Part shown: piece after piece, positions 1 through 8,811 of the stretch
How the letters are laid out: every line of letters begins with the position of its first letter
Numbering within the stretch: position 1 is the first letter of the stretch
Assembly: GCA_013289175.1 (NCBI GenBank)
Contig: JABDAN010000032.1
Coordinates: 454-33,192, forward strand
DNA from: Bacteroidota bacterium
GTDB taxonomy: Bacteria; Bacteroidota; Bacteroidia; Chitinophagales; Chitinophagaceae
Direction of reading: 5' to 3'
Length of the DNA: 32,739 nt
The notes under the pieces: generated by a model
What the model was told of the DNA's origin: nothing
Database searches by the model: none
The model's input: the letters and a program-made list of their open reading frames with translations, nothing else
Position numbers and translations under genes: made by a program

Positions 1-49
1 ATTCGGCTTAAATTCATATGGAAGTATTTGTCAAGGATAAACTTACACA

Positions 50-2479
50 ATGAACCTCCTCAAAAAAAACCTTCTGCTACTTTTCATTTGTTCCCCTCTT
101 ATCCATTTAAATGCGCAATCCGAATCCAGAAACATTGTCTCGTTTGATCAAGATTGGAAATTTTATTTGGGAGACCCGCCTCATGTCAACGATCCATCTT
201 TTGACGACAAGGATTGGAGAAAACTAGATCTTCCACACGACTGGAGTATTGAAGGAAAATTCGATAAAAACAATCCCGCTGGAACAGGGGGTGGTGCCTT
301 ACCCGGAGGCCTGGGCTGGTATCGCAAAACTTTTATGATACCTGCTTCCTCGAAAAATAAAAATATATACATCGATTTTGACGGCATATACCGCAAAAGT
401 GAGGTTTGGATAAACGGTCATTCTTTGGGCATACGCCCCAGTGGTTATATTTCTTTTCGATATGATCTAACGCCCTATTTGAAATACGGCCAGGAAAAAA
501 ACATTCTGGTGGTCAAAGTGGACAATTCCCAACAACCCAATTCCCGTTGGTATTCCGGCTCTGGCATATACCGAAATGTATGGCTGGTAACGACTGGAAA
601 GATTTCAATCGCTCATTGGGGAACTTCGGTCACCACCCCAAAAATTAATACGGAATTTGCCACCGTCCGTATCGCACTCAAAATAAACAACACGGGAAAA
701 GAGGACAAAAAGGCGGTAGTGAAAACGACGATCTTAGATATAGCTGGAAATCCTGTGACTACTGATTCATCCCAGATCGATTTGCCGGCAAATGCACTTA
801 CCGAAACAGATCTAGAAACCAAAGTCGCGGCACCTCATTTGTGGTCTCTTTCTGATCCGTATTTATATCAGGTAGTTACCAAAATAATCAGCCCCCAACA
901 GCAAGAAGACTACTATGTAACCCGGATCGGTATTCGATATTTTGAATTTGACCAAGAGGAGGGTTTCCTATTGAATGGCAAGAAAATAAAAATCAATGGC
1001 GTATGCGATCACCATGACCTGGGTTGCCTCGGAACGGCCGTCAACAAAAGGGCCATACAAAGGCAACTGGAAATATTGAAAGCAATGGGGTGCAATGGCA
1101 TTCGGACTTCACACAATCCGCCGGCTCCGGAGTTATTGGATTTATGCGACGAAATGGGATTTATTGTAATGGACGAAGCCTTTGATATGTGGAAAAAGGA
1201 AAAAACAAAATACGACTACCACCTGGACTGGAATGAATGGCATAAAAAAGATCTGGAAGACCAGGTCCTGCGGGACCGGAATCACCCTTCGGTATTTATC
1301 TGGAGCATTGGCAATGAGATTCCGGAACAATGGTCTAAGGACAGTAGCGGATTCAAAATTGCCCGGGAACTCAGTGAAATCGTCCGGTCACTGGATTCTA
1401 CCAGGCCCATTACCGCCGCACTAAACGATACTCATTTGGAAACCAACTCCATTTATCAGTCCGGTGCCCTGGATCTGGTGGGATATAATTACGATCAGAA
1501 AATTTATCCGGCGTTTGCAAAAAAGTTCCCCGGAAAAAAATTCATCGCAACCGAAACCGTTTCCGCCCTGGAAACCAGGGGGTATTATGAAATGCCATCC
1601 GACAGCATTCGACGCTGGCCCACCCGATGGGATATTCCATTTACCCGCGCCGACTCAAATTTGAGTTGTTCCGCTTATGACAATGTTTCGACACCCTGGG
1701 GTTCCACCCACGAAGAAACCTGGAAAGTAATTAAGAATTACGATTTTTTATCGGGTCAGTACATCTGGACTGGCTTCGATTATATCGGCGAGCCTACGCC
1801 TTTTCCGTGGCCCGCTCGCAGTTCTTATTTTGGCATCATAGATCTAGCCGGGTTTCCGAAGGATTCTTATTATTTGTATCAAAGCGAATGGACGGATAAA
1901 CCGGTGTTACACATTTTTCCCCATTGGAACTGGAAAAAGAGGGAACCTGTGGACGTTTGGGGTTATTATAACCAGGCGGATGAAGTAGAATTATTCCTAA
2001 ATGGAAAATCATTGGGCACTAAAAGAAAACAGGGGGATGAATTGCACGTATGGTGGCGTGTAATTTTTGAACCGGGAACACTGAAGGCTGTCTCAAGAAA
2101 GAACGGTCAGGTGGTCTTAACCTCAGAAATAAAAACAGCCGGTCCCGCCGCTTCGATCGTTTTAAATGCAGACAGAAAAATAATTCAGGCCAATAACAAC
2201 GATTTATCCTTCGTAACCGCTACGATCGTGGATGTCGCTGGCAATCCCCTGCCAAGGGCAAACAACTTGATTCGGTTTACAACCCGTGGACCAGGGTCGG
2301 TGATCGCAACCGATAACGGAAGTGAAACAAACCTGCAATCCTTTCAAAATGCGGATCGTCCGGCATTCAATGGCCTTTGTCTTGCCGTGGTTCGCTCAAA
2401 TGGAAAACCGGGTGCAATCCAATTGACGGCTCAGGCTGATGGACTAAAGGCAGCCAGTATCACAATCGAAACCAAGTAG
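50..2479 (+). CDS. Secreted glycoside hydrolase family 2 enzyme (beta-galactosidase type)
   Basis: An 809-residue exported enzyme expected to cleave terminal beta-linked galactose (or a related sugar) in the periplasm or at the cell surface. Residues 1-23 form a signal peptide ending in NAQ. The GH2 order is visible: an N-terminal sugar-binding jelly roll (about 30-185, with YSGSGIYRNVW), an Ig-like domain, then a TIM barrel from about 305. The barrel carries the family motif NGVCDHHDLG near 317, the acid/base Glu423 in SIGNEIPEQW and the likely nucleophile Glu502 in ATETVSAL. The region after about 630 fits DUF4982, and the last ~100 residues fit a bacterial Ig-like domain. Length is typical for Bacteroidota GH2 enzymes of this architecture. 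Galactose specificity is inferred from domain order; beta-glucuronidase or another GH2 activity is possible. The next gene is convergent, 23 bases away. Confidence 0.92.
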   Translation: MNLLKKNLLLLFICSPLIHLNAQSESRNIVSFDQDWKFYLGDPPHVNDPSFDDKDWRKLDLPHDWSIEGKFDKNNPAGTGGGALPGGLGWYRKTFMIPASSKNKNIYIDFDGIYRKSEVWINGHSLGIRPSGYISFRYDLTPYLKYGQEKNILVVKVDNSQQPNSRWYSGSGIYRNVWLVTTGKISIAHWGTSVTTPKINTEFATVRIALKINNTGKEDKKAVVKTTILDIAGNPVTTDSSQIDLPANALTETDLETKVAAPHLWSLSDPYLYQVVTKIISPQQQEDYYVTRIGIRYFEFDQEEGFLLNGKKIKINGVCDHHDLGCLGTAVNKRAIQRQLEILKAMGCNGIRTSHNPPAPELLDLCDEMGFIVMDEAFDMWKKEKTKYDYHLDWNEWHKKDLEDQVLRDRNHPSVFIWSIGNEIPEQWSKDSSGFKIARELSEIVRSLDSTRPITAALNDTHLETNSIYQSGALDLVGYNYDQKIYPAFAKKFPGKKFIATETVSALETRGYYEMPSDSIRRWPTRWDIPFTRADSNLSCSAYDNVSTPWGSTHEETWKVIKNYDFLSGQYIWTGFDYIGEPTPFPWPARSSYFGIIDLAGFPKDSYYLYQSEWTDKPVLHIFPHWNWKKREPVDVWGYYNQADEVELFLNGKSLGTKRKQGDELHVWWRVIFEPGTLKAVSRKNGQVVLTSEIKTAGPAASIVLNADRKIIQANNNDLSFVTATIVDVAGNPLPRANNLIRFTTRGPGSVIATDNGSETNLQSFQNADRPAFNGLCLAVVRSNGKPGAIQLTAQADGLKAASITIETK

Positions 2480-2502
2480 CCAGGTTTCAGGGCAAATATT
2501 AA

Positions 2503-3285
2503 TTATTTGTGTTGCCGGAAAAGCCATTCCATCATCAAAGGATCGATGTAGGCGCCTAACCATGCAAAATGCCCGACTTCCGGATATAAAGTAAATCCTG
2601 GATGGATTCCTTCCTTTGTAAGTGCTTGTAACATCACCAGCGCATAAGAAGGGCTTACCGCAGGATCTTCCGATCCTTGAAAAATCCAAATAGGTATGTG
2701 CTTGATAGATGAAACTTTGGATGGATCACCACCGCCACAAACCGGAACAGCGGCGGCAAATAAATCAGGATAACGTTCAATGGCATCATAAGTCCCAAAA
2801 CCTCCCATCGAAAGTCCGGTTATATAAATTCGGTTACTGTCTACCGGCATGGTCTTGATGATCTGATGAATAAGTTCAATTAACAATTCCATCGGCTTAC
2901 TGGGTGAAGCCAGCAATCGGGTGTCGGCTGGAGTAGCACCACGTGAAAAGTTTGACCATCCCAGCTTTTCAGGACATTGAGGTGCTATAACGATAGCAGG
3001 ATGTAACATCATGTTCTGGTCGGTTGCGAAATTCATTACCCCCCATTTTAGCTGCGCCTCATTGTCGTTGCCACGTTCACCGGAACCATGTAAAAAAATC
3101 ACGAGCGGGTATCTGCGCATCGTATCCGCATCGGGTACCAGCAGTCTATAGTTGAGCGAATCTCCCTTATCATTTCCATACTTGAGAGACCGAAATCGGG
3201 AAGATTGAGCATATACATTGCCAAAATTTGCTGAAAAAAGCAGTATAAAAAGTAAGTGGGCGGCAAGAAAGGATCTCATTTTCAT
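2503..3285 (-). CDS. Secreted alpha/beta-hydrolase esterase (PHB depolymerase/feruloyl-esterase-like)
   Basis: A 260-residue exported serine hydrolase. Residues 1-26 are a signal peptide (cleavage after VYA or VYAQ). The fold landmarks are in order: the oxyanion segment FLHGSGERG (64-72), nucleophile Ser159 in GLSMGG, probable acid Asp207 in GSEDPAV, and catalytic His239 in EVGHFAW. This resembles Bacteroidota carboxylesterases often annotated as 'prolyl oligopeptidase-like' or 'PHB depolymerase family', many of which remove acyl groups from plant polysaccharides. The gene is convergent with the GH2 gene, so the two are not one operon, but a shared role in glycan breakdown is plausible. Substrate is unknown. 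The second codon pair also gives MKM, so Met1 or Met3 could start the protein; Met1 is kept. Confidence 0.85.
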   Translation of the reverse strand: MKMRSFLAAHLLFILLFSANFGNVYAQSSRFRSLKYGNDKGDSLNYRLLVPDADTMRRYPLVIFLHGSGERGNDNEAQLKWGVMNFATDQNMMLHPAIVIAPQCPEKLGWSNFSRGATPADTRLLASPSKPMELLIELIHQIIKTMPVDSNRIYITGLSMGGFGTYDAIERYPDLFAAAVPVCGGGDPSKVSSIKHIPIWIFQGSEDPAVSPSYALVMLQALTKEGIHPGFTLYPEVGHFAWLGAYIDPLMMEWLFRQHK

Positions 3286-3399
3286 TTTCTAGAAATTTTA
3301 TAAATCGAATGTTCTAAATGTTCGCTGCGATTAAATCAAGTCTATTAATGCATCCGGTTAACTGGTATCCAGGTCGCCGCCAACGAACAGAAATGTCCA

Positions 3400-3852
3400 T
3401 TAACAATTAAATTGTCGAAGATGATGGTCTGTATGCTTATAGGCCAAATATCCAATTTGCTCCTTTGTCATTTTCCCGAAAAATGAATGAACGAAATTGG
3501 GATTCGAAAAATTTGGATATTTTTCAATAAGTCCAATCCATTTTAATTTTTCAGCTGTAAGGTCTCCTTTTTCTCCCAGCCTGTTTACGCGAAATTCGGG
3601 TAAGGTAGGCGTGTTTTTTTTCAATGGGCTTTCGTCCTTCATAATATTTTTTAAAACCATACTTCCAAAGATGCGACCCACGAAAGACTGTTTGTATGTC
3701 TTCCCCGATAAAACCCATTCTTCCCAGAGGCTACAATGTCTGACCATCTGAAAAACATTCATCTTTCCCCACAACGGTTTGCTGTTGTCATTGAGCTTGC
3801 TGATACGTATAGCCAACTCATCTCTCGTAGATTTGTCCATGATGGATTTCAT
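3400..3852 (-). CDS. DUF1569 (DinB-like) protein
   Basis: About 150 residues, cytoplasmic, with no signal peptide. The text 'KPLWGKMNVFQMVRHCSLWEEW' (quoted in two parts: KPLWGKMNVFQM and VRHCSLWEEW) and the C-terminal HTDHHLRQF are hallmarks of DUF1569, a DinB-fold four-helix family in which His residues probably bind a metal. Enzymatic function is unknown. I start it at the ATG at 3852 because family members usually begin MKxIxDKxTRDEL. A start four codons upstream (3864) is also possible. It lies about 110 bases upstream of the esterase on the same strand, which is too loose to call an operon. The gene to its 5' side (the RNB ribonuclease) is divergent. Confidence 0.8.
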   Translation of the reverse strand: MKSIMDKSTRDELAIRISKLNDNSKPLWGKMNVFQMVRHCSLWEEWVLSGKTYKQSFVGRIFGSMVLKNIMKDESPLKKNTPTLPEFRVNRLGEKGDLTAEKLKWIGLIEKYPNFSNPNFVHSFFGKMTKEQIGYLAYKHTDHHLRQFNC

Positions 3853-4037
3853 ATGCCTATTCATTTAAATAAATCTCAATCAGCCCGCTCCCTGTCCTTC
3901 CAATATTCAGATCCTCAAAACTATTTAAGATTTTTCATACATTGTACCACGACGGGCTTCATTAATTTCATAAAGTCAACCTTAACCGATTTCAAGGCGA
4001 GGGATAACCATCATGAAAAAATCCCGCACCAACCGAT

Positions 4038-5516
4038 ATGACGAGAAACAACAACGACGGCAGCCAGCGCACCCTTTTGCAAAAAATAGCACGACAGGCC
4101 ATGCAGGACAAGGGATTTCAGGTAGATTTCCCAGCTACGGTTATGGATATCGTTCAAAAACTTTCTGAGAAGCCCGTAGTGATTGCGGGTCCGGTACGGG
4201 ACCTGCGTAGTCTTTTGTGGTGCTCCATCGACAACGACGATTCGGAAGACCTGGATCAGCTTTCCGTTGGGGAAGCCGTGGCTGACGGGGACGTAAAAAT
4301 TCTTGTGGCCGTAGCAGACGTCGATTCAGTAGTAAATAAGGCCTCCGTTTTTGAAGAACACGCCAATCACAACTGTACCTCGGTATATACCAGCGCGCAA
4401 ATATTCCCGATGTTGCCTGAAAAACTCTCCACCGATCTTACATCACTGAAGTATAATGCAGACCGGTCAGCGATCGTGGTAGAATTCATCCTAGAGAAAG
4501 ATGGATCGATAAAAAATTCTGACATCTATCCTGCCGCCGTTCAGAATAAAGCCAAATTGGCTTACAATAGTACCAGCGCCTGGCTGGAAGCCGGTGCTGA
4601 AATGCCGAAGGCCATAGCTGCAGTCAACGGTCTTGATAAAAACCTTTTGCTCCAGTATGATGCGGCAAAAAAACTGAAAGACCTTCGATATCGCAATGGT
4701 GCATTGAACCTGGAAACCATCGAAGCCCGGCCTATTTTCAAGGGTGATGACGTAAGCAGCCTGGAAGAGGAAAAAATGAATGAGGCGAAAGACATCATAC
4801 AAGAATTCATGATTTGCGCAAATGGTGTCACGGCCCGTTACCTGGGTTCGGCGAACTCACCTTCGATCAGAAGGGTGGTTAGGGTTCCCAAAAGATGGGA
4901 CCGAATCGTAGAACTGGCAACTGCCTGGAAATTCAAACTGCCTACCCAACCGGATTCCAAAGCACTGGACCAGTTTCTTCTGGCAGCAAAATCTGCCCGC
5001 CCCGATCAGTTTCCTGATCTTTCCCTCAGTGTCATCAAACTTCTTGGATCGGGAGAATATGTTGTAGATCTTCCCGGCGCAGACAGCACCGGACATTTCG
5101 GACTGGCTGTCAAGGATTATACCCACTCTACTGCTCCCAATCGCCGCTATCCAGACCTGGTCACCCAACGACTGCTTAAAGCGGCCTTATACAAAAAACC
5201 CGTGCCTTATTCCAATGACGAGTTGGCTGTCATTGCTACCCATTGCACAACCATGGAAGATGGAGCCAGGAAAGTGGAACGCCAAGTGGAGAAATCAACG
5301 GCAGCGCTTTTGTTGAGAGGAAGTTTAGGACGTCAGTTCGATGGCATTGTTACCGGAGTTTCAGACAAAGGCACCTGGGTCCGGGTCTTCCGTCCGCCCG
5401 TAGAGGGAAGGGTGGTGATGGGTTTTGAAGGCCTGGATGTCGGAAATCGGGTGTCTGTTCAACTGGTTCACACCGATGTCAACCGTGGTTTCATAGATTT
5501 TAAGCGGCTGAAGTAA
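4038..5516 (+). CDS. RNB-domain ribonuclease (RNase II/R superfamily)
   Basis: A 492-residue cytoplasmic 3'-5' exoribonuclease candidate. The RNB catalytic motif is SIDNDDSEDLDQ: Asp65, Asp71 and Asp73 match three of the four metal-binding aspartates of RNase II, while the fourth (E. coli Asp210) is Gln74. A second landmark, HSTAPNRRYPDL (His363 onward), matches the conserved 'SPIRRYxDL' segment that helps hold RNA. Residues ~425-490 look like a C-terminal S1/OB domain. The N-terminal cold-shock domains of RNase II/R are missing, which explains the shorter length. The Gln appears to be a feature of a short RNB subfamily, from memory of similar proteins. The start ATG has no clear Shine-Dalgarno motif. 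The gene is divergent from DUF1569. Confidence 0.9.
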   Translation: MTRNNNDGSQRTLLQKIARQAMQDKGFQVDFPATVMDIVQKLSEKPVVIAGPVRDLRSLLWCSIDNDDSEDLDQLSVGEAVADGDVKILVAVADVDSVVNKASVFEEHANHNCTSVYTSAQIFPMLPEKLSTDLTSLKYNADRSAIVVEFILEKDGSIKNSDIYPAAVQNKAKLAYNSTSAWLEAGAEMPKAIAAVNGLDKNLLLQYDAAKKLKDLRYRNGALNLETIEARPIFKGDDVSSLEEEKMNEAKDIIQEFMICANGVTARYLGSANSPSIRRVVRVPKRWDRIVELATAWKFKLPTQPDSKALDQFLLAAKSARPDQFPDLSLSVIKLLGSGEYVVDLPGADSTGHFGLAVKDYTHSTAPNRRYPDLVTQRLLKAALYKKPVPYSNDELAVIATHCTTMEDGARKVERQVEKSTAALLLRGSLGRQFDGIVTGVSDKGTWVRVFRPPVEGRVVMGFEGLDVGNRVSVQLVHTDVNRGFIDFKRLK

Positions 5517-5745
5517 GTTTTCTGGTTTTAACTGAGATCCGGCATTTTATTGTCTTCTTCTTTGATTCCGGAGTTGGTATTGGGTCTTTACGATGCGCTC
5601 CTAGGTTTGGCTTCCATTTTGTAGGTCATATTCCTTTACCCTTACATTGAATGGGTGACGTTCTTATCTAATCCGCAACCTTGCTTTTTTATCAACTTGC
5701 CAAAGGGTTAAACAGATTCGGATTTTTAAACCAAAATTCACCTAT

Positions 5746-6156
5746 ATGTCTGGCAATGCTAAACTCATCTCCGGTATTATTTTATTGACGATGCCAACAA
5801 TCCAATACGGAGGATATTTCCTATTGAGAATACTAAGCGGGCAGACGAACTTATCCCTAACTGATTTTCAAAAATCAATGTTCAGGGCAGGGCATGCGCA
5901 TGCAGGTGTCCTGGTAATTTTTGCTATTCTAGCCCAATTACTGATCGATAGTGTACAAATTTCTTCGCCACTGGAATGGTTGCTAAGGCTGGGATTCCCC
6001 CTGGCGGCTATGCTGGTCAGTGGTGGCTTTTTTGCTTCGGCAAGTAGTAAAAATGCGGTTAAACCCAATGCGCTGATAGGGGTGCTTTACAGCGGTGTGG
6101 GACTTCTAGCCATTGTTTTTGTCTCTCTTGGGATTTTTTTAATCAAAAGCAGCTAA
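5746..6156 (+). CDS. Small four-helix membrane protein of unknown function
   Basis: 136 residues with about four hydrophobic segments (roughly 7-30, 45-68, 78-97, 110-133), so an inner-membrane protein. A histidine-rich motif, RAGHAHAGVL (near 46-55), sits at the start of the second segment. Such His pairs in a helix could bind heme or a metal, but that is a guess. I do not recognise a named family. It is followed 37 bases later by the SMP-30-like gene on the same strand, so co-transcription is possible. The 229 bases upstream show no gene and no clear promoter. Confidence 0.75.
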   Translation: MSGNAKLISGIILLTMPTIQYGGYFLLRILSGQTNLSLTDFQKSMFRAGHAHAGVLVIFAILAQLLIDSVQISSPLEWLLRLGFPLAAMLVSGGFFASASSKNAVKPNALIGVLYSGVGLLAIVFVSLGIFLIKSS

Positions 6157-6193
6157 ATTAGATAGTGGTCATTATTAATATCAATAAATTTTT

Positions 6194-7069
6194 ATGAAAA
6201 TCAACGCAATCATAGCTACGGCTTTTGCCATTTTAACGGGTATGCAATCCAGTTACAGCCAGCAAACGATTCCTGGATTCGAAGCCCCCGAAAGTGTTAT
6301 AAAATCTGGGGATAAGCTATTCGTCTCCAATATTGGCGGGGCCACGGCCGACCCGATGGCCCTGGATAGCAATGGGTTTATTTCAGAACTTTCTACAGAT
6401 GGCAAACTCATCAAACGAAAATTCCAAAAGGGAATTTTAAATGGTCCGAAAGGTCTGGCGATTGTAAAAGACGTTGTTTATGTGGCAGATATCAACCGGG
6501 TGGTCGGTTTTAACATGCATTCCGGCGAACAGGTATTCGAAGTAGATATTCCTGCTAAAATGCTCAACGATTTGTGTACGGTGGACAACAACCATCTGTG
6601 CGTTTCCGAAACGGTAAGTGGTCGGGTTTTGTTGATCGATTTAACCAACAAGTCCATTCGTTTTCTGGGAACCATTACAGGTGCTAATGGAGTTACTTAT
6701 GATGAAAAAAGTGGAAAACTGTATGCTGTAGGTATGGGTGCCAATATGAGTGGCGGAAAAATGTTTCAAAAGGATATGAAGAGCACAGACACTTTATTTA
6801 CTGAGTTGCCCGCAAGTCCCACCGGTATATTCGATGGTCTGGAAATGTTTGACAACAATCATTTGATCGCTTCGGATTGGATCAGTTTCACCAGCAAGAC
6901 AGGCAGACTGATTGTTTATGATCTCGATAACCATACGACGCAAATTTACCAGGTGGATGCCGGTCCCGCAGATATTACTTATGACCTGTCATCCCATATG
7001 GTTTATATACCTCAAATGATGAAAAACAGTCTATATATTGAAAATATGAAGAATCTTCACGCACAATAG
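6194..7069 (+). CDS. Secreted SMP-30/NHL-type beta-propeller protein
   Basis: 291 residues with a signal peptide (1-22, ending SYSQ). The rest consists of repeated blade-like units such as FEAPESVIKSGDKLFVSNIGG, GPKGLAIVKDVVYVADINR, NDLCTVDNNHLCVSETVSG and GANGVTYDEKSGKLYAVG, typical of SMP-30/gluconolactonase or NHL propellers. (The first unit is quoted from GFEAPESV and LFVSNIGG.) Members either hydrolyse lactones with a metal in the central channel or act only as binding proteins. I cannot identify a full catalytic set, so no reaction is assigned. It lies between two small membrane-protein genes on the same strand, with gaps of 37 and about 60 bases, and may form a loose three-gene unit with them. 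Confidence 0.8.
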   Translation: MKINAIIATAFAILTGMQSSYSQQTIPGFEAPESVIKSGDKLFVSNIGGATADPMALDSNGFISELSTDGKLIKRKFQKGILNGPKGLAIVKDVVYVADINRVVGFNMHSGEQVFEVDIPAKMLNDLCTVDNNHLCVSETVSGRVLLIDLTNKSIRFLGTITGANGVTYDEKSGKLYAVGMGANMSGGKMFQKDMKSTDTLFTELPASPTGIFDGLEMFDNNHLIASDWISFTSKTGRLIVYDLDNHTTQIYQVDAGPADITYDLSSHMVYIPQMMKNSLYIENMKNLHAQ

Positions 7070-7128
7070 AGGAAAAAAACTTTACCATTGCCCGTATAAA
7101 TATTCTACAATTGACAGTACCTGTTGAC

Positions 7129-7524
7129 ATGTCAGATGTTTTTGAAGAGAATCCAAGGTTTTATTCAAAAAATGCGATCGCAGTGTGGACTATTATTTTG
7201 TCTCCTTTATTGGGATGCATCCTGTTTGCATACAATCTAAAAGCAGTGGGCAGAGGCAAACTAGCATTGCTTTTTGTCTTGGCAGGAATTGCCTGGACGG
7301 TAGTTATCAAAAAATTAACAGGCTCTATCTTTTCTAATCCTCTATTACAGCTCATGATTTCTAATTTGTTGGGAAGTGTTCTTCTCACTTTTTTATTTTG
7401 GAAAATTTTACTCGGTGATAACACCGAATACAAATCAAGGCCGGTTTGGAAACCCGTCCTGATTTTCACAGGAATATGCGTGTTGTTGCTGAGCATAAAC
7501 TATTTTGGGCTCTTAAGGCAATGA
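7129..7524 (+). CDS. Small membrane protein, Bacteroidota hypothetical family
   Basis: About 131 residues with a short acidic cytoplasmic N-terminus and three to four hydrophobic helices. The N-terminal text FYSKNAIAVWTIILSPLLG is a pattern seen in many Bacteroidota proteins of unknown function (a Ser-Lys-x-Ala-Ile stretch entering the first helix, followed by NLK and Gly). I chose the ATG at 7129; a TTG six codons upstream (7111) keeps the frame open but gives an untypical start. It follows the propeller gene by about 60 bases on the same strand. No function is assigned. Confidence 0.7.
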   Translation: MSDVFEENPRFYSKNAIAVWTIILSPLLGCILFAYNLKAVGRGKLALLFVLAGIAWTVVIKKLTGSIFSNPLLQLMISNLLGSVLLTFLFWKILLGDNTEYKSRPVWKPVLIFTGICVLLLSINYFGLLRQ

Positions 7525-7699
7525 ATTGGTTGGTACTATTTTTTTGAGCCTGATACTCAATCATCAAATTATCAATTTCAACTTATCGAAGAGTTCTGAG
7601 GATTTGGATAATGAATTTCTGCATTAACCAAACATTTACGATAGCAGTCCTTGGATTATGAGTAAATTTACCCCAATGAGTAATACCCTCAACTAAAGT

Positions 7700-8809
7700 A
7701 TGAATGATTTGTTCCCTCGGCTTTTTTTTATAACATCCATACTTTTCTTCCATTGCAATATTGCGGGTGCTCAGATTTCCACTCCTGATTTCTCTCAGAC
7801 GCTGTCCATTTCCGTAAGGGGCTATTACGGATTCATCGATCCGAACCTTCCTGATTTGGCTTATGTACTAAACAGCCGGCCAATTCTAACCGAATTTTCC
7901 ATCAGCTCTCAGACTATAGGTAAAAAGAGTTGGCAGCAATCCAATGGTTATCCCGGGTTGGGTATTTCTTTATTATATGGCAGTTCAGGAAGCGAGCAGT
8001 ATATCGGCCATATTGCTGCCCTGGTTCCATACATTCAATTTTCATTTTTGAAGACCCGTCGTTTTTACATAGGCTTTCGGGTGGGAATGGGAGCCGCCTG
8101 GGTAGAGAAAATTTTTAACCCGCAAACCAATTATAAAAACCTGATAATTGGGAGTCATCTCAATTTCTGCGCAAATCTGATGCCTACCGTTGGAGTACTC
8201 GTGTTACCAAGAACCTATCTTGATTTTGGCGTTTCCCTTACCCATATTTCTAACGGCAGTGTAAAACTGCCCAACTACGGGTTGAATCCCCTGTCTTTGT
8301 CAGCTGGGATCCGGTACGATTTGCATCCCCCACTGACCATGATTCATTCCGCTATTTCCCCTGTTAATAAAAAATGGGAATACTATATTTATCTCTCCGC
8401 TGCCGTAAAAGAATCGCCTCCTTTAGAAAGCCCGGTTTACTTGGTAAACATACTGTCCCTGGAAGTCATGAAAAATTTCTCCCACACGGGACGTTATGGA
8501 GGGGGTTTAAGTTTTACCTATGACCCGTCTTTGACGACTGAAGTCGACAATTCCCCCACTTTTAAATGGGACGGCTCCAAATCAAAACTTGAAGTGGGTA
8601 CTTACCTAACTTATGAATACGTGGCGGGGAATTTATCTTTCCCAGTGGTGGTGGGTTGCTATCTATACAATAATTATATGATCAGCCCTTTTTACGAGGA
8701 AGCCGGCATCAAATACAGAATTTCAGAACATTGGATACTGGGTGGCGCGGTCAAAGCCTATTTGGGTCACGGCGATTTCATTCGGTGGGGACTTGGATAT
8801 AAATTTTAA
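7700..8809 (+). CDS. PagL-like lipid A 3-O-deacylase / acyloxyacyl hydrolase family outer-membrane protein
   Basis: 369 residues with a signal peptide (1-25, ending GAQ) and alternating hydrophobic strands ending in Phe, as in outer-membrane barrels. The motif LTHISNGSVKLPNYGLN holds the His-x-Ser pair (His182, Ser184) of PagL, which removes a 3-O-linked acyl chain from lipid A. In PagL the third member of the triad is a Glu twelve residues after the Ser; here that position is Asn196. The protein is about twice the length of PagL. Its second half (from about 225) looks like another set of membrane strands, a layout I associate with Bacteroidota members. The next gene starts 2 bases after the stop, so the two are almost certainly one operon. 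Activity is inferred, not certain, given the missing Glu. Confidence 0.8.
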   Translation: MNDLFPRLFFITSILFFHCNIAGAQISTPDFSQTLSISVRGYYGFIDPNLPDLAYVLNSRPILTEFSISSQTIGKKSWQQSNGYPGLGISLLYGSSGSEQYIGHIAALVPYIQFSFLKTRRFYIGFRVGMGAAWVEKIFNPQTNYKNLIIGSHLNFCANLMPTVGVLVLPRTYLDFGVSLTHISNGSVKLPNYGLNPLSLSAGIRYDLHPPLTMIHSAISPVNKKWEYYIYLSAAVKESPPLESPVYLVNILSLEVMKNFSHTGRYGGGLSFTYDPSLTTEVDNSPTFKWDGSKSKLEVGTYLTYEYVAGNLSFPVVVGCYLYNNYMISPFYEEAGIKYRISEHWILGGAVKAYLGHGDFIRWGLGYKF

Positions 8810-8811
8810 CG

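Noticed and set aside
3736-4041. A 101-codon plus-strand frame between DUF1569 and the ribonuclease
   Set aside because: It runs antisense to the DUF1569 gene, is only open by chance, and shows no family pattern.
4013-4168. A 51-codon plus-strand frame (start MKKSRTNRYDEKQQ) overlapping the start of the RNB ribonuclease gene, with a GAGGG motif upstream
   Set aside because: It lies in another frame of the strongly supported ribonuclease, ends early and shows no protein pattern. The GAGGG could serve the ribonuclease or be chance.
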